Shown here in pieces: positions 1 to 5,810 of a DNA stretch of 6,286 nucleotides. How positions within the stretch are numbered: the first letter of the stretch is position 1; each line of letters starts with the position of its first letter. Source of the stretch: an uncultured Lachnospiraceae bacterium (GTDB lineage: Bacteria; Bacillota; Clostridia; Lachnospirales; Lachnospiraceae); the NCBI GenBank assembly GCA_945836355.1, contig CAMALD010000088.1, forward strand, positions 1 to 6,286. Direction: 5' to 3'. Under the pieces are notes generated by a model. It ran no database searches, was not told the DNA's origin, and worked only from the letters and a program-made list of their open reading frames with translations. The position numbers and the translations under genes are program-made.

Positions 1-2
1 AT

Positions 3-359
3 ATATTAGAAGGAATTCAAGATAATGGAGAAATTTCAGAGGATGCAAAATCAAAGGTAGAGATATTATTAAAACAAAGTTTTAGACCTGAATTCTTAAA
101 TCGTTTAGATGAAATTGTATTTTATAAACCGCTTCGTAAAAATGAAATTTCTAAAATATTGGATTTACTAATTAATGATCTAGAAAGAAGACTGGAAGAT
201 AAACACATCAAACTTGAACTAACTCAGTCAGCAAAAGACTACTTAATTGATAATGGCTATGATGAAGTTTATGGCGCTAGACCTTTAAAAAGATTTGTGC
301 AAAAGAAGCTTGAAACCTTGATTGCTAAAAAAATCTTAACTCAGGAAAAAAAATCTTGA
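3..359 (+). CDS. clpB: ClpB disaggregase, C-terminal fragment with abnormal tail
   Basis: This frame is open from the window edge, so the gene's 5' part is missing. It encodes about 118 residues of the second AAA+ module of ClpB, the ATP-driven chaperone that pulls proteins from aggregates with DnaK. Visible family motifs are FRPEFLNRLDEIVF (nt 81-122, with the second-domain arginine finger in NRLDE), the helix LERRLEDKHIKLELT, and GYDEVYGARPLKR, whose GAR holds the sensor-2 arginine. ClpB proteins normally continue past the 'LIAKKIL' helix with roughly 20 or more residues of a small beta-rich tail (GE..G..v.v); here the frame gives only TQEKKS and stops. Codons are strongly A/T-ending (28% G+C in the first 300 nt by hand count), unlike all downstream genes. 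ClpC/ClpE-type relatives are less likely because of the ClpB-like FLNRLDEIVFYKPL and LELT..AKDYLI stretches. The identity is firm; whether it is natively next to ylxM is doubtful. Confidence 0.85.
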   Translation: MLEGIQDNGEISEDAKSKVEILLKQSFRPEFLNRLDEIVFYKPLRKNEISKILDLLINDLERRLEDKHIKLELTQSAKDYLIDNGYDEVYGARPLKRFVQKKLETLIAKKILTQEKKS

Positions 360-384
360 CAAAGTGCGACGCATCCTTTATACT
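356..384 (+). promoter_or_regulatory. Sigma-A type promoter of ylxM-ffh
   Basis: The -35 hexamer TTGACA (356-361) matches consensus and is separated by exactly 17 bp from the -10 hexamer TATACT (379-384), a one-base departure from TATAAT. The predicted transcript would start near 391, about 33 nt before the ylxM start codon. The first four bases of the -35 box contain the stop codon (357-359) of the upstream ClpB fragment. No experimental start is known. Confidence 0.85.
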
Positions 385-390
385 ATCCGC

Positions 391-411
391 TGTAAAGAAA
401 ATAACTTTACA
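391..411 (+). promoter_or_regulatory. Perfect 7-bp inverted repeat in the ylxM leader
   Basis: TGTAAAG (391-397) and CTTTACA (405-411) are exact reverse complements around a 7-nt A-rich spacer. The repeat begins at the predicted transcription start and its last base touches the ylxM ribosome binding site. It could be an operator for a repressor or a short leader hairpin that occludes the ribosome site; the sequence alone cannot decide, and I do not assign a regulator. Confidence 0.45.
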
Positions 412-416
412 GGTGG
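411..416 (+). promoter_or_regulatory. Ribosome binding site deciding the ylxM start
   Basis: AGGTGG lies 7 nt before the ATG at 424. The same frame is open upstream to a GTG at 364, but that codon lies inside the promoter, before the expected transcription start, so 424 is the supported start. Confidence 0.75.
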
Positions 417-423
417 TGCTAAA

Positions 424-813
424 ATGAATGCCGAGGTACAGGAAAAAATAAATGCAGAGGACGAGCGCTTGCGCGAGGTCTATGAGTTGTCCCTTTTGTT
501 TGATTTTTACGGCGAGTTACTGGGAGAGCATAAGAAGCAGATATTTGAAGATTATGTACTGAATGATTATTCGCTCGCAGAGGTTGCGGGGGAAGCAGGC
601 ATCAGCAGACAGGGCGTGCATGATATAATCAAGCGCTGTACCAGGTCATTGAAGGAATACGAAGAAAAGCTCCATCTGGTAGAAAAGTTTGAGCAGACAA
701 AAAAGCTGGTAGGGGACATAAAAGAAATCTCCGAGGAGATTCGCTGCTCCGGCAATGTCTGTGAACTGGAAAAAATCACAATGATTTCCGAGCAGATATT
801 AAATGAGATATGA
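424..813 (+). CDS. ylxM: YlxM family putative SRP-associated DNA-binding protein
   Basis: This 129-residue protein belongs to the YlxM (UPF0122) family, encoded next to ffh across Firmicutes and linked to signal recognition particle function. The family core is visible: LLFDFYGELL (residues 24-33) followed by a sigma-factor-like helix-turn-helix around residues 48-72 (YSLAEVAGEAGISRQGVHDIIKR). The C-terminal part (75-129) is charged and helical, probably coiled. The family is usually a little shorter, about 110 residues, and this member has about 20 extra N-terminal residues rich in Glu and Lys. The start at 424 is chosen for its ribosome binding site and because an upstream in-frame GTG falls in the promoter. 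It is first in the operon, with ffh beginning 56 nt after its stop. Whether it binds DNA or acts on SRP RNA is not settled by the sequence. Confidence 0.92.
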   Translation: MNAEVQEKINAEDERLREVYELSLLFDFYGELLGEHKKQIFEDYVLNDYSLAEVAGEAGISRQGVHDIIKRCTRSLKEYEEKLHLVEKFEQTKKLVGDIKEISEEIRCSGNVCELEKITMISEQILNEI

Positions 814-869
814 TGCGGAAGTCAGTATTGTTTCGATATACCGCATAAGCGGAGAATTGAGGATATGAC

Positions 870-2231
870 ATGGCTTTTGAAAGCTTATCGGAAAAACTTC
901 AAAATGTATTCAGGGGACTCCGCGGGAAGGGAAAGCTGTCCGCGGCGGATGTCAAGGCAGCGTTGAAGGAAGTTAAGATGGCTCTTCTGGAGGCGGATGT
1001 TAACTTCAAGGTGGTCAAAAACTTTATCAGCTCCGTGCAGGAGCGCGCCGTCGGGGAAGAGGTGCTTTCCAGCCTGACGCCGGGTCAGATGGTCATCAAG
1101 ATTGTCAACGAAGAGATGATTCGGCTCATGGGCGATGAGACGACGGAGATTGCCTTAAAGCCGGCGAACGAAATCACCGTCATCATGATGTGCGGTCTGC
1201 AGGGCGCAGGTAAGACGACCACCATCGCCAAGCTGGCAGGCAAGTTTAAGTCAAAGGGGCGCAAGCCGCTGCTGGTTGCCTGCGATATCTACCGCCCGGC
1301 TGCAATCGAGCAGCTGACGGTAAATGCAAAAAAACAGGATGTCCCGGTATTTGCGATGGGCACGAGCCATAAACCTGCCGATATTGTAAAGGCTGCCATG
1401 GAGCATGCAAGGGCAAACGGACAGAATGTGGTGATTATCGATACAGCCGGACGCCTGCATATTGATGAGAATATGATGGATGAGCTGGTGGCCATCAAGG
1501 AAGCCGTCAATGTCGACCACACGATTCTTACCGTGGATGCGATGACCGGTCAGGATGCTGTCAATGTAGCAGAAACCTTCAATTCAAAAATAGAGATTAC
1601 CGGTGTTATCCTCACAAAGCTCGATGGTGACACCAGAGGCGGTGCGGCGCTGTCCATTCGCGCAGTGACCGGAAAGCCGATTCTGTATATCGGTATGGGT
1701 GAAAAGCTCTCCGATCTGGAGCAGTTTTATCCCGACCGCATGGCGTCGCGCATCCTTGGCATGGGAGATGTGCTCACCCTGATTGACAAGGTACAGGCCG
1801 ATTACGATGAGGAAAAAGCAAAAGAGCTTGAAAAGAAGATTAAGAAAGCCGAATTTGATTTCAACGACTTTCTGGATCAGATGCAGCAGATGAAGAAGAT
1901 GGGCGGTGTCGCCGAGATTATGAAGATGCTCCCGGGCAACATGATGGGCGGGGCCAAAATCGATGATGAAGCGCTTGGCGAGAGCGAGGTAGCCATGAAG
2001 AAGATGGAGGCAATCATCTACTCCATGACCAAAAAAGAGCGCACCAATCCGGATATCATCAATCCGTCCCGCAAAAAGAGAATTGCGGCAGGAGCAGGTG
2101 TGGATATCAGCGAGGTAAACCGCGTGATGAAGCAGTTTGAGCAGTCGCGTAAGATGATGAAGCAGATGTCAGGCATGTTTGGCGGAAAGGGCAGACGCAG
2201 AGGCGGATTTAAGCTTCCGTTTGGTCTTTAA
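870..2231 (+). CDS. ffh: Signal recognition particle GTPase Ffh (SRP54)
   Basis: Ffh is the protein of the bacterial signal recognition particle. It binds signal sequences of nascent membrane proteins and 4.5S/6S RNA and docks with FtsY at the membrane. The 453 residues show the full NG-M layout. The N domain spans residues 1-90 with the ALLEADVN motif (38-45). The GTPase domain has the P-loop GLQGAGKTT (109-117), the insertion-box motif DIYRPAA (139-145), DTAGR (191-195) and the specificity motif TKLDGD (249-254). The methionine-rich M domain covers about 300-440, with an MQQMKKMGG stretch and an SRP-RNA binding segment near PSRKKRIAAGAG (399-410). The tail GKGRRRGGFKLPFGL is basic. Length is normal for Firmicutes. 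GAGG at 859-862 sits 7 nt before the ATG. The partner gene ftsY, often just upstream in related genomes, is not in this window, and no SRP RNA gene is seen. Confidence 0.98.
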   Translation: MAFESLSEKLQNVFRGLRGKGKLSAADVKAALKEVKMALLEADVNFKVVKNFISSVQERAVGEEVLSSLTPGQMVIKIVNEEMIRLMGDETTEIALKPANEITVIMMCGLQGAGKTTTIAKLAGKFKSKGRKPLLVACDIYRPAAIEQLTVNAKKQDVPVFAMGTSHKPADIVKAAMEHARANGQNVVIIDTAGRLHIDENMMDELVAIKEAVNVDHTILTVDAMTGQDAVNVAETFNSKIEITGVILTKLDGDTRGGAALSIRAVTGKPILYIGMGEKLSDLEQFYPDRMASRILGMGDVLTLIDKVQADYDEEKAKELEKKIKKAEFDFNDFLDQMQQMKKMGGVAEIMKMLPGNMMGGAKIDDEALGESEVAMKKMEAIIYSMTKKERTNPDIINPSRKKRIAAGAGVDISEVNRVMKQFEQSRKMMKQMSGMFGGKGRRRGGFKLPFGL

Positions 2232-2295
2232 GGAGAGGCGGAGAGTGACACGCGCAGAAGCTCGCAGGTGAGATTCTTTGTTCTACGGGGTACTC

Positions 2296-2344
2296 TTGCA
2301 CCGGACAGCCGGTGCAATACCAGTGCAGGTTATCCTGCCGGATA
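2296..2344 (+). promoter_or_regulatory. Hairpin-rich leader before rpsP
   Basis: The 144-nt gap between ffh and rpsP (2232-2375) holds a perfect 9-bp hairpin: TTGCACCGG (2296-2304), loop ACAG, CCGGTGCAA (2309-2317). Next come two mutually exclusive hairpins: GCAGG/CCTGC (2325-2329 with 2334-2338) and TATCC/GGATA (2331-2335 with 2340-2344). No T-run directly follows the strong stem; TTTTT occurs only at 2354-2358, just before the ribosome site. This may be an autoregulatory or processing leader for bS16, or a weak terminator. I see no good promoter in the gap. Confidence 0.45.
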
Positions 2345-2375
2345 GACATTACATTTTTAAGGAGGTGAAACAACA

Positions 2376-2621
2376 ATGGCAGTTAAGATCAGATTGAAGA
2401 GAATGGGTCAGAAGAAGGCACCTTTCTATAGAATCATCGTAGCAGATTCCAGATCTCCACGTGACGGCAGATTCATCGCTGAGCTTGGTACTTACGATCC
2501 GACAAAGGAGCCGTCTGCTTTCTCCGTAAACGAGGAGGAGACCAAGAAGTGGTTGAGCAACGGCGCACAGCCGACTGAAACGGTTAACCGTTTGTTAAAG
2601 AAGGCCGGTATCGTGAAGTAA
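2376..2621 (+). CDS. rpsP: 30S ribosomal protein bS16
   Basis: bS16 is a small-subunit protein that binds 16S rRNA early in 30S assembly. The 81-residue length is normal for the family. The signature N-terminus is present: [19 protein letters not shown] with [20 protein letters not shown] (residues 2-42), followed by a conserved region around [15 protein letters not shown]. The start is set by a very strong AAGGAGGTG (2359-2367) 8 nt upstream of ATG. Codon choice shifts here toward AGA for arginine and a narrow codon set, as expected of a highly expressed ribosomal gene. khpA follows after 17 nt, so the two are probably cotranscribed, and a terminator lies beyond khpA. Confidence 0.98.
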   Translation: MAVKIRLKRMGQKKAPFYRIIVADSRSPRDGRFIAELGTYDPTKEPSAFSVNEEETKKWLSNGAQPTETVNRLLKKAGIVK

Positions 2622-2624
2622 TTC

Positions 2625-2630
2625 GGAGGT
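2625..2630 (+). promoter_or_regulatory. Ribosome binding site deciding the khpA start
   Basis: GGAGGT lies 8 nt before the ATG at 2639 and 5 nt before an adjacent in-frame GTG at 2636. The ATG has the better spacing and gives the usual family N-terminus MKELV, so 2639 is preferred; the GTG would add only one residue. Confidence 0.7.
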
Positions 2631-2638
2631 GAAAAGTG

Positions 2639-2869
2639 ATGAAAGAACTCGTTCAGGTAATTGCTATGTCACTGGTTGATCATCCGGAAGAAGTTGTTGT
2701 GACGGAGACTGAAACCGATAAGGCTCTTGTTGTGGAATTAAAGGTCGCACAGGAGGACATGGGTAAGGTGATCGGGAAACAGGGCCGTATTGCCAAGTCA
2801 ATCCGCACTGTGGTGAAAGCTGCTGCAGCAAAGGATGACAAAAAGGTAGTAGTAGAAATACTGCAATAG
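2639..2869 (+). CDS. khpA: KH-domain RNA-binding protein KhpA (YlqC family)
   Basis: This 76-residue protein is a single type-II KH domain of the KhpA/YlqC family. The RNA-binding GxxG loop is visible as IGKQGRIAKSI (about residues 43-53), preceded by a beta-rich N-terminal half with VVVTETETDKALVVELKV. In streptococci and other Firmicutes KhpA forms heterodimers with KhpB (Jag/EloR) and affects cell division and small-RNA or mRNA levels; that role is carried over from the family. Its place between rpsP and rimM is the standard one. The next gene in the Bacillus subtilis cluster, ylqD, is absent here and rimM follows directly after a terminator hairpin. Confidence 0.93.
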   Translation: MKELVQVIAMSLVDHPEEVVVTETETDKALVVELKVAQEDMGKVIGKQGRIAKSIRTVVKAAAAKDDKKVVVEILQ

Positions 2870-2878
2870 GTTTTTGGA

Positions 2879-2908
2879 GGATGAAAGAGTTTTCTTTCAT
2901 CCTTTTTT
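2879..2908 (+). terminator. Intrinsic terminator between khpA and rimM
   Basis: A perfect 10-bp stem GGATGAAAGA (2879-2888) / TCTTTCATCC (2893-2902), with loop GTTT, is followed at once by six T residues (2903-2908). It lies 9 nt after the khpA stop and 20 nt before rimM. No promoter is evident between it and rimM, so it most likely attenuates rather than blocks downstream transcription. The A+T-rich stem suggests partial read-through. Confidence 0.85.
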
Positions 2909-2928
2909 CAAAATGCGAGAGGTGAAAT

Positions 2929-3435
2929 ATGGAAGAATTTTTGAGAGTGGGAGTCATCACATCCACACACGGAATCCGCGGGGAGGTAAAGGTGTTTCCT
3001 ACCACGGATAATCCGGAGCGTTTTTATGATCTGGAGGAAGTGATTCTTGATACCGGAAAGGAGCATCTCAATCTGAAGGTGGAGAACGTTCGCTTTTTTA
3101 AGAATCTCGTAATTGTTAAATTTGAGGGAATTGACAATATCAATGATATTGAAAAATATAAAGGCAGAGATCTGCTGGTAAGCAGAGAAAATGCAGTGCC
3201 GTTAGAGGAAGGCGAATTTTTTATCTGTGATGCCATCGGAAGTACGGTTTATGAGGAAGACGGAAAAGTGTTCGGTACCTTAAAGGAAGTGATGGAAACC
3301 GGTGCAAATGACGTGTTTATCGTAGAGCGTGAGGATGGTACGGAGGTGCTTCTTCCGTATATTGATGATTGTATCAGGGAAGTCAATGTGGAAGAGAAGA
3401 AGATTGTTGCGTATATCATGCCGGGGCTGGTCTGA
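2929..3435 (+). CDS. rimM: Ribosome maturation factor RimM
   Basis: RimM helps assemble the head of the 30S subunit, binding uS19 and acting in 16S rRNA processing. The 168-residue protein has the two expected parts. The N-terminal RimM beta-barrel (about residues 5-90) carries the hallmark [15 protein letters not shown] (8-22) and TTDNPERF (25-32). The C-terminal PRC-barrel (about 96-165) has [19 protein letters not shown] and the conserved [12 protein letters not shown] stretch (141-152). The start is supported by AGAGGTG (2918-2924), 4 nt before ATG. It lies directly after the khpA terminator and 39 nt before trmD, its usual partner. Codon use is less biased than in rpsP or rplS, fitting a low-abundance factor. 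Confidence 0.96.
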   Translation: MEEFLRVGVITSTHGIRGEVKVFPTTDNPERFYDLEEVILDTGKEHLNLKVENVRFFKNLVIVKFEGIDNINDIEKYKGRDLLVSRENAVPLEEGEFFICDAIGSTVYEEDGKVFGTLKEVMETGANDVFIVEREDGTEVLLPYIDDCIREVNVEEKKIVAYIMPGLV

Positions 3436-3464
3436 GGCGGTGGTATCTGTCGTACGTAAGAAAC

Positions 3465-3470
3465 GGAGGT
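3465..3470 (+). promoter_or_regulatory. Ribosome binding site deciding the trmD GTG start
   Basis: GGAGGT ends 4 nt before a GTG at 3475, and that codon gives the family N-terminus [12 protein letters not shown]. Later in-frame starts (GTG 3487, ATG 3490) would delete the conserved first strand, so the GTG is the supported start. Confidence 0.8.
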
Positions 3471-3474
3471 TTTT

Positions 3475-4233
3475 GTGAATTTTCATGTGATGACATTATT
3501 TCCGGAAATGATCGAGCAGGGGATGGCGACGAGCATACTCGGACGGGCTATGGAAAAGGGACTGATTTCCCTGAATGCCGTAAATATTCGTGATTATACC
3601 CTGGATAAGCACAGGAGGGTGGATGATTATCCGTACGGCGGCGGTGCCGGCATGGTGATGAGCGCCGATCCGGTGGTCCGCTGTTACCGTGCGCTGCAGG
3701 AAAAAATGCAGGGGGCAAAGCACCGCGTCATCTATCTGACGCCGCAGGGAGCCACCTTCACGCAGACCATGGCGGAGGAGTTGGCGCGGGAGGAAGAGCT
3801 TGTGTTCCTGTGCGGGCATTACGAGGGGATTGACGAAAGGGCTTTGGAGATGATTGTGACCGACCAGGTCTCCATCGGTGATTATGTGCTGACCGGAGGG
3901 GAGCTGCCGGTGATGGTGATGATGGATGCCATCTCGCGTCTGGTGCCGGGCGTGCTGAACAATCAGGAATCCTCGGAGTTTGAAACCTTTCACGACCATT
4001 TGCTGGAATATCCGCAGTATACGAGACCCGAGGTGTATGAGGGGCGCAGGGTGCCGGAGGTGCTGCTTTCCGGACATCATGCCAGAATAGAGGAATGGCG
4101 GCGACAGCAATCCATTCTGCGCACCAAAAGGGTGCGGCCGGAGCTGCTTGAGAAAGCCATCGAGGAAAAGCTTTTAAGCAAAAAGGAAATGAAGTTTTAT
4201 CGGGAGTTGTTGGAAGAAAATGAGAAAGAATAG
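3475..4233 (+). CDS. trmD: tRNA (guanine-N1)-methyltransferase TrmD
   Basis: TrmD uses S-adenosylmethionine to methylate G37 at N1 beside the anticodon, preventing +1 frameshifts. The 252 residues are full length and show the SPOUT knot enzyme motifs in order: [12 protein letters not shown] (1-12), [13 protein letters not shown] (50-62), YLTPQG (87-92), [10 protein letters not shown] (114-123) and the knot segment [13 protein letters not shown] (133-145). The segment after the knot, [15 protein letters not shown] (176-190), is followed by a helical C-terminal tRNA-binding domain. By my alignment the position of the E. coli catalytic Asp169 holds Glu170 here. Initiation is at GTG. The last 14 nt overlap the start of the amidase gene, suggesting translational coupling. 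Confidence 0.97.
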   Translation: MNFHVMTLFPEMIEQGMATSILGRAMEKGLISLNAVNIRDYTLDKHRRVDDYPYGGGAGMVMSADPVVRCYRALQEKMQGAKHRVIYLTPQGATFTQTMAEELAREEELVFLCGHYEGIDERALEMIVTDQVSIGDYVLTGGELPVMVMMDAISRLVPGVLNNQESSEFETFHDHLLEYPQYTRPEVYEGRRVPEVLLSGHHARIEEWRRQQSILRTKRVRPELLEKAIEEKLLSKKEMKFYRELLEENEKE

Positions 4234-5557
4234 GGCGCGAAGGAATAAAAACAAAATAAAGCTGCTTCATATGCTGTGTGCTCTGGGGCTTCTGGCGTGT
4301 CTGGCTTCATGCGGAAAGGAGAAGCAGGAGGAGGTACCGCAGGGCGGAAAAGAGCAGGTGACGGAAGCTCCCGGAAATACTGCCGGGATGAATGGCTCTG
4401 ACCTGCCGGGAATGTCGGAAAATCAGGATGGAAACAATGTGCAGGAAGATAATCCGGCCAATTCGCAGGGGATACCGGAACCGACCGAACCGGCAGAACC
4501 GACAGAACCGGAAGAACCGACAAGCAGTCCGCAGCCAACCGCCTCCGTGCCGCAGCAGGAACCGACAAAGGAGCCGGAGTTTACCTTTACAGTGGAGCCG
4601 ATGATACCGGAGAAGTATATCACGCTTTATGGCGTGAATGTGCGCACTCTGCCGTCTCTGGACGGTGAGGTGCTTAAGCTGCTTGCACAGAATACGGTGG
4701 TGACCGTAACGGGAATGTGCGGGGAATGGTATCAGGTACTCTACGAAGGGCAGACTGCCTATATGTTTGCCGAGTATCTGATTACGCAGGCGCAGGCGGA
4801 AGAAATTGCCGCGCAAAAACAGGCGGAAGCAGAGGAAAAATTGCGGCAGGAGCAGGAAAATGCCGAAACTCGGGCAGAAGAAATCACCGGGCAGGCAGGT
4901 GTGAATATACGGTATGAGGTAGCTGAGGGTGCACCGTGGATTGTCATTGATGCGGGACATCAGCGAAAAGGGAACTATGACACAGAGCCGGTGGGGCCGG
5001 GGGCTTCGGACAAAAAAGCGAAGGTATCCTCGGGTACAGCGGGCAAATGGTCCGGACTAGCCGAATATGAACTGAATCTGATGGTTGCGCTTAAGCTTCG
5101 CGATGCTTTACTGGCAGAGGGCTATAACATCATTATGATTCGCGAGACACATGATGTGGATATCAGCAACTCCGAGCGCGCAGCGATAGCAAACGAGGCG
5201 GGTGCCGCAGCATTTTTGCGCATTCATGCGGATGGCTCGGAAAATGCATCCGCGGAGGGCATGCTGACGATTTCGCCGACTCGGAATAATCCGTATTGCA
5301 GTGAAATCTATCAAAAAAGCAAAGCATTGTCTCAGGATATTTTAGAGGCAATGACCGGGCAGACCGGGGCGAAGAACCGCGGTGTGTGGGAGACGGATAC
5401 GATGAGCGGCATTAACTGGTGCAAGGTACCGGTAACTATCATTGAGATGGGATATATGACCAACGAAAAGGAAGATAAGCTGCTCGCAACAACGGAATAC
5501 CAGAATAAAATTGTGGCAGGCATCGTGCAGGGACTGAAAAGATTTTTGGCGGAATGA
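4220..5557 (+). CDS. Lipoprotein SH3-domain N-acetylmuramoyl-L-alanine amidase
   Basis: This 445-residue predicted cell-wall enzyme would cleave the bond between N-acetylmuramic acid and L-alanine in peptidoglycan. A basic N-terminus and hydrophobic stretch end in the lipobox LASC (Cys31), so it is likely anchored outside the membrane as a lipoprotein. An acidic, Pro/Glu/Thr-rich linker (about 35-125) includes five EPx repeats (87-101). A bacterial SH3 domain follows (about 137-190: [16 protein letters not shown]...[15 protein letters not shown]), then an Ala/Glu/Gln-rich coiled segment (193-228). The Amidase_3 domain (about 238-444) carries the zinc ligands His247 (VIDAGHQ), Glu282 (EYELNL) and His336 (RIHAD), and the catalytic Glu409 ([10 protein letters not shown]). 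All key residues are present, so it should be active. It overlaps trmD by 14 nt, with a weak GGAAG (4212-4216) upstream. This gene is not part of the classic SRP/ribosome cluster. The exact symbol is not clear. Confidence 0.93.
   Translation: MRKNRARRNKNKIKLLHMLCALGLLACLASCGKEKQEEVPQGGKEQVTEAPGNTAGMNGSDLPGMSENQDGNNVQEDNPANSQGIPEPTEPAEPTEPEEPTSSPQPTASVPQQEPTKEPEFTFTVEPMIPEKYITLYGVNVRTLPSLDGEVLKLLAQNTVVTVTGMCGEWYQVLYEGQTAYMFAEYLITQAQAEEIAAQKQAEAEEKLRQEQENAETRAEEITGQAGVNIRYEVAEGAPWIVIDAGHQRKGNYDTEPVGPGASDKKAKVSSGTAGKWSGLAEYELNLMVALKLRDALLAEGYNIIMIRETHDVDISNSERAAIANEAGAAAFLRIHADGSENASAEGMLTISPTRNNPYCSEIYQKSKALSQDILEAMTGQTGAKNRGVWETDTMSGINWCKVPVTIIEMGYMTNEKEDKLLATTEYQNKIVAGIVQGLKRFLAE
4478..4522 (+). 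repeat. Five 9-nt tandem repeats coding EPx in the amidase linker
   Basis: Five consecutive units share GAACCG followed by three variable bases, in frame with the amidase gene, giving [15 protein letters not shown] (residues 87-101). Such Pro-rich repeats make an extended spacer between the membrane anchor and the SH3 domain, and unit number may vary between strains by slippage. Confidence 0.85.
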
Positions 5558-5568
5558 AAATTCAGCCA
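5547..5568 (+). other. Small hairpin across the amidase stop codon
   Basis: TGGC-g-GAAT (5547-5555), loop GAAA (5556-5559), ATTC-a-GCCA (5560-5568) forms an 8-bp hairpin with one internal mismatch and a GNRA tetraloop over the TGA stop. No T-run follows, so it is not a standard terminator. The rest of the gap up to the rplS promoter (5569-5689) shows no gene or strong structure. Confidence 0.3.
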
Positions 5569-5689
5569 TCCGAAAAATCTAAGAACCGTTCGAATGCAAT
5601 CTGACAGTGAAGCAGCCTCCGACTTTCTGCGATGACTAAGCAATGACAAAATGCGAAAACTCAAGCGCGGAAGCTTAAGAAAATAATGC

Positions 5690-5718
5690 TTGCAATATCA
5701 GCATTTTTATGATAAAAT
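5690..5718 (+). promoter_or_regulatory. Promoter of rplS
   Basis: TTGCAA (5690-5695) is separated by 17 bp from TAAAAT (5713-5718), and the -10 is preceded by TGA, an extended -10 arrangement. Transcription would begin near 5725, just before the folded L19 leader, giving rplS an independent transcript of about 490 nt ending at the downstream terminator. Confidence 0.75.
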
Positions 5719-5732
5719 CTTGATTTGTGAGA

Positions 5733-5790
5733 CGAGTGTTCCTCTGTACATACCTTAAAGGTACCGCATGCGGAAGTAGTAAGAACACCG
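5733..5790 (+). promoter_or_regulatory. Probable L19 leader (rplS autoregulatory RNA)
   Basis: An outer stem pairs CG(A)GTGTTC (5733-5741) with GAACACCG (5783-5790), eight pairs with one bulged A. It encloses hairpin TACCT-taa-AGGTA (5751-5763) and the palindrome CCGCATGCGG (5764-5773, CCG/CGG with a CATG loop), making a junction. Ribosomal protein L19 leaders are an established Firmicutes RNA family directly upstream of rplS, believed to bind bL19. Position and shape fit; a covariance-model match was not run. Confidence 0.65.
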
Positions 5791-5796
5791 AATATG

Positions 5797-5804
5797 AAGG
5801 AGGT
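5797..5804 (+). promoter_or_regulatory. Ribosome binding site deciding the rplS start
   Basis: AAGGAGGT stands 6 nt before the ATG at 5811. An open frame reaches back to 5727, but those codons lie in the leader RNA and precede this strong site, so 5811 is the start. Confidence 0.85.
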
Positions 5805-5810
5805 CGCAAA

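Noticed and set aside
364..423. Extended 149-residue start for ylxM at GTG 364
   Set aside because: The codon lies between the -35 and -10 boxes of the predicted promoter; the ATG at 424 has a proper ribosome site.
2245..2271. Tiny GTG-started frame (8 codons, MTRAEARR) after ffh with GGAG upstream
   Set aside because: Too short to support, with chance-level evidence; could be a leader peptide only if conserved in relatives.
2881..2925. Short ATG frame of 14 codons directly after GGAGG
   Set aside because: The GGAGG abuts the ATG with no spacing, and the frame lies within the terminator hairpin.
3496..4270. Long minus-strand open frames (204 and 170 residues) opposite trmD
   Set aside because: They are antisense to a strongly conserved trmD, have low-complexity His/Pro/Ala-rich products with no recognisable motif, and lack good ribosome sites.
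4307..4960. Minus-strand 217-residue open frame opposite the amidase gene
   Set aside because: The product is Arg/Leu/Phe-rich shadow sequence of the repeat-bearing linker and SH3 region; no family resemblance.
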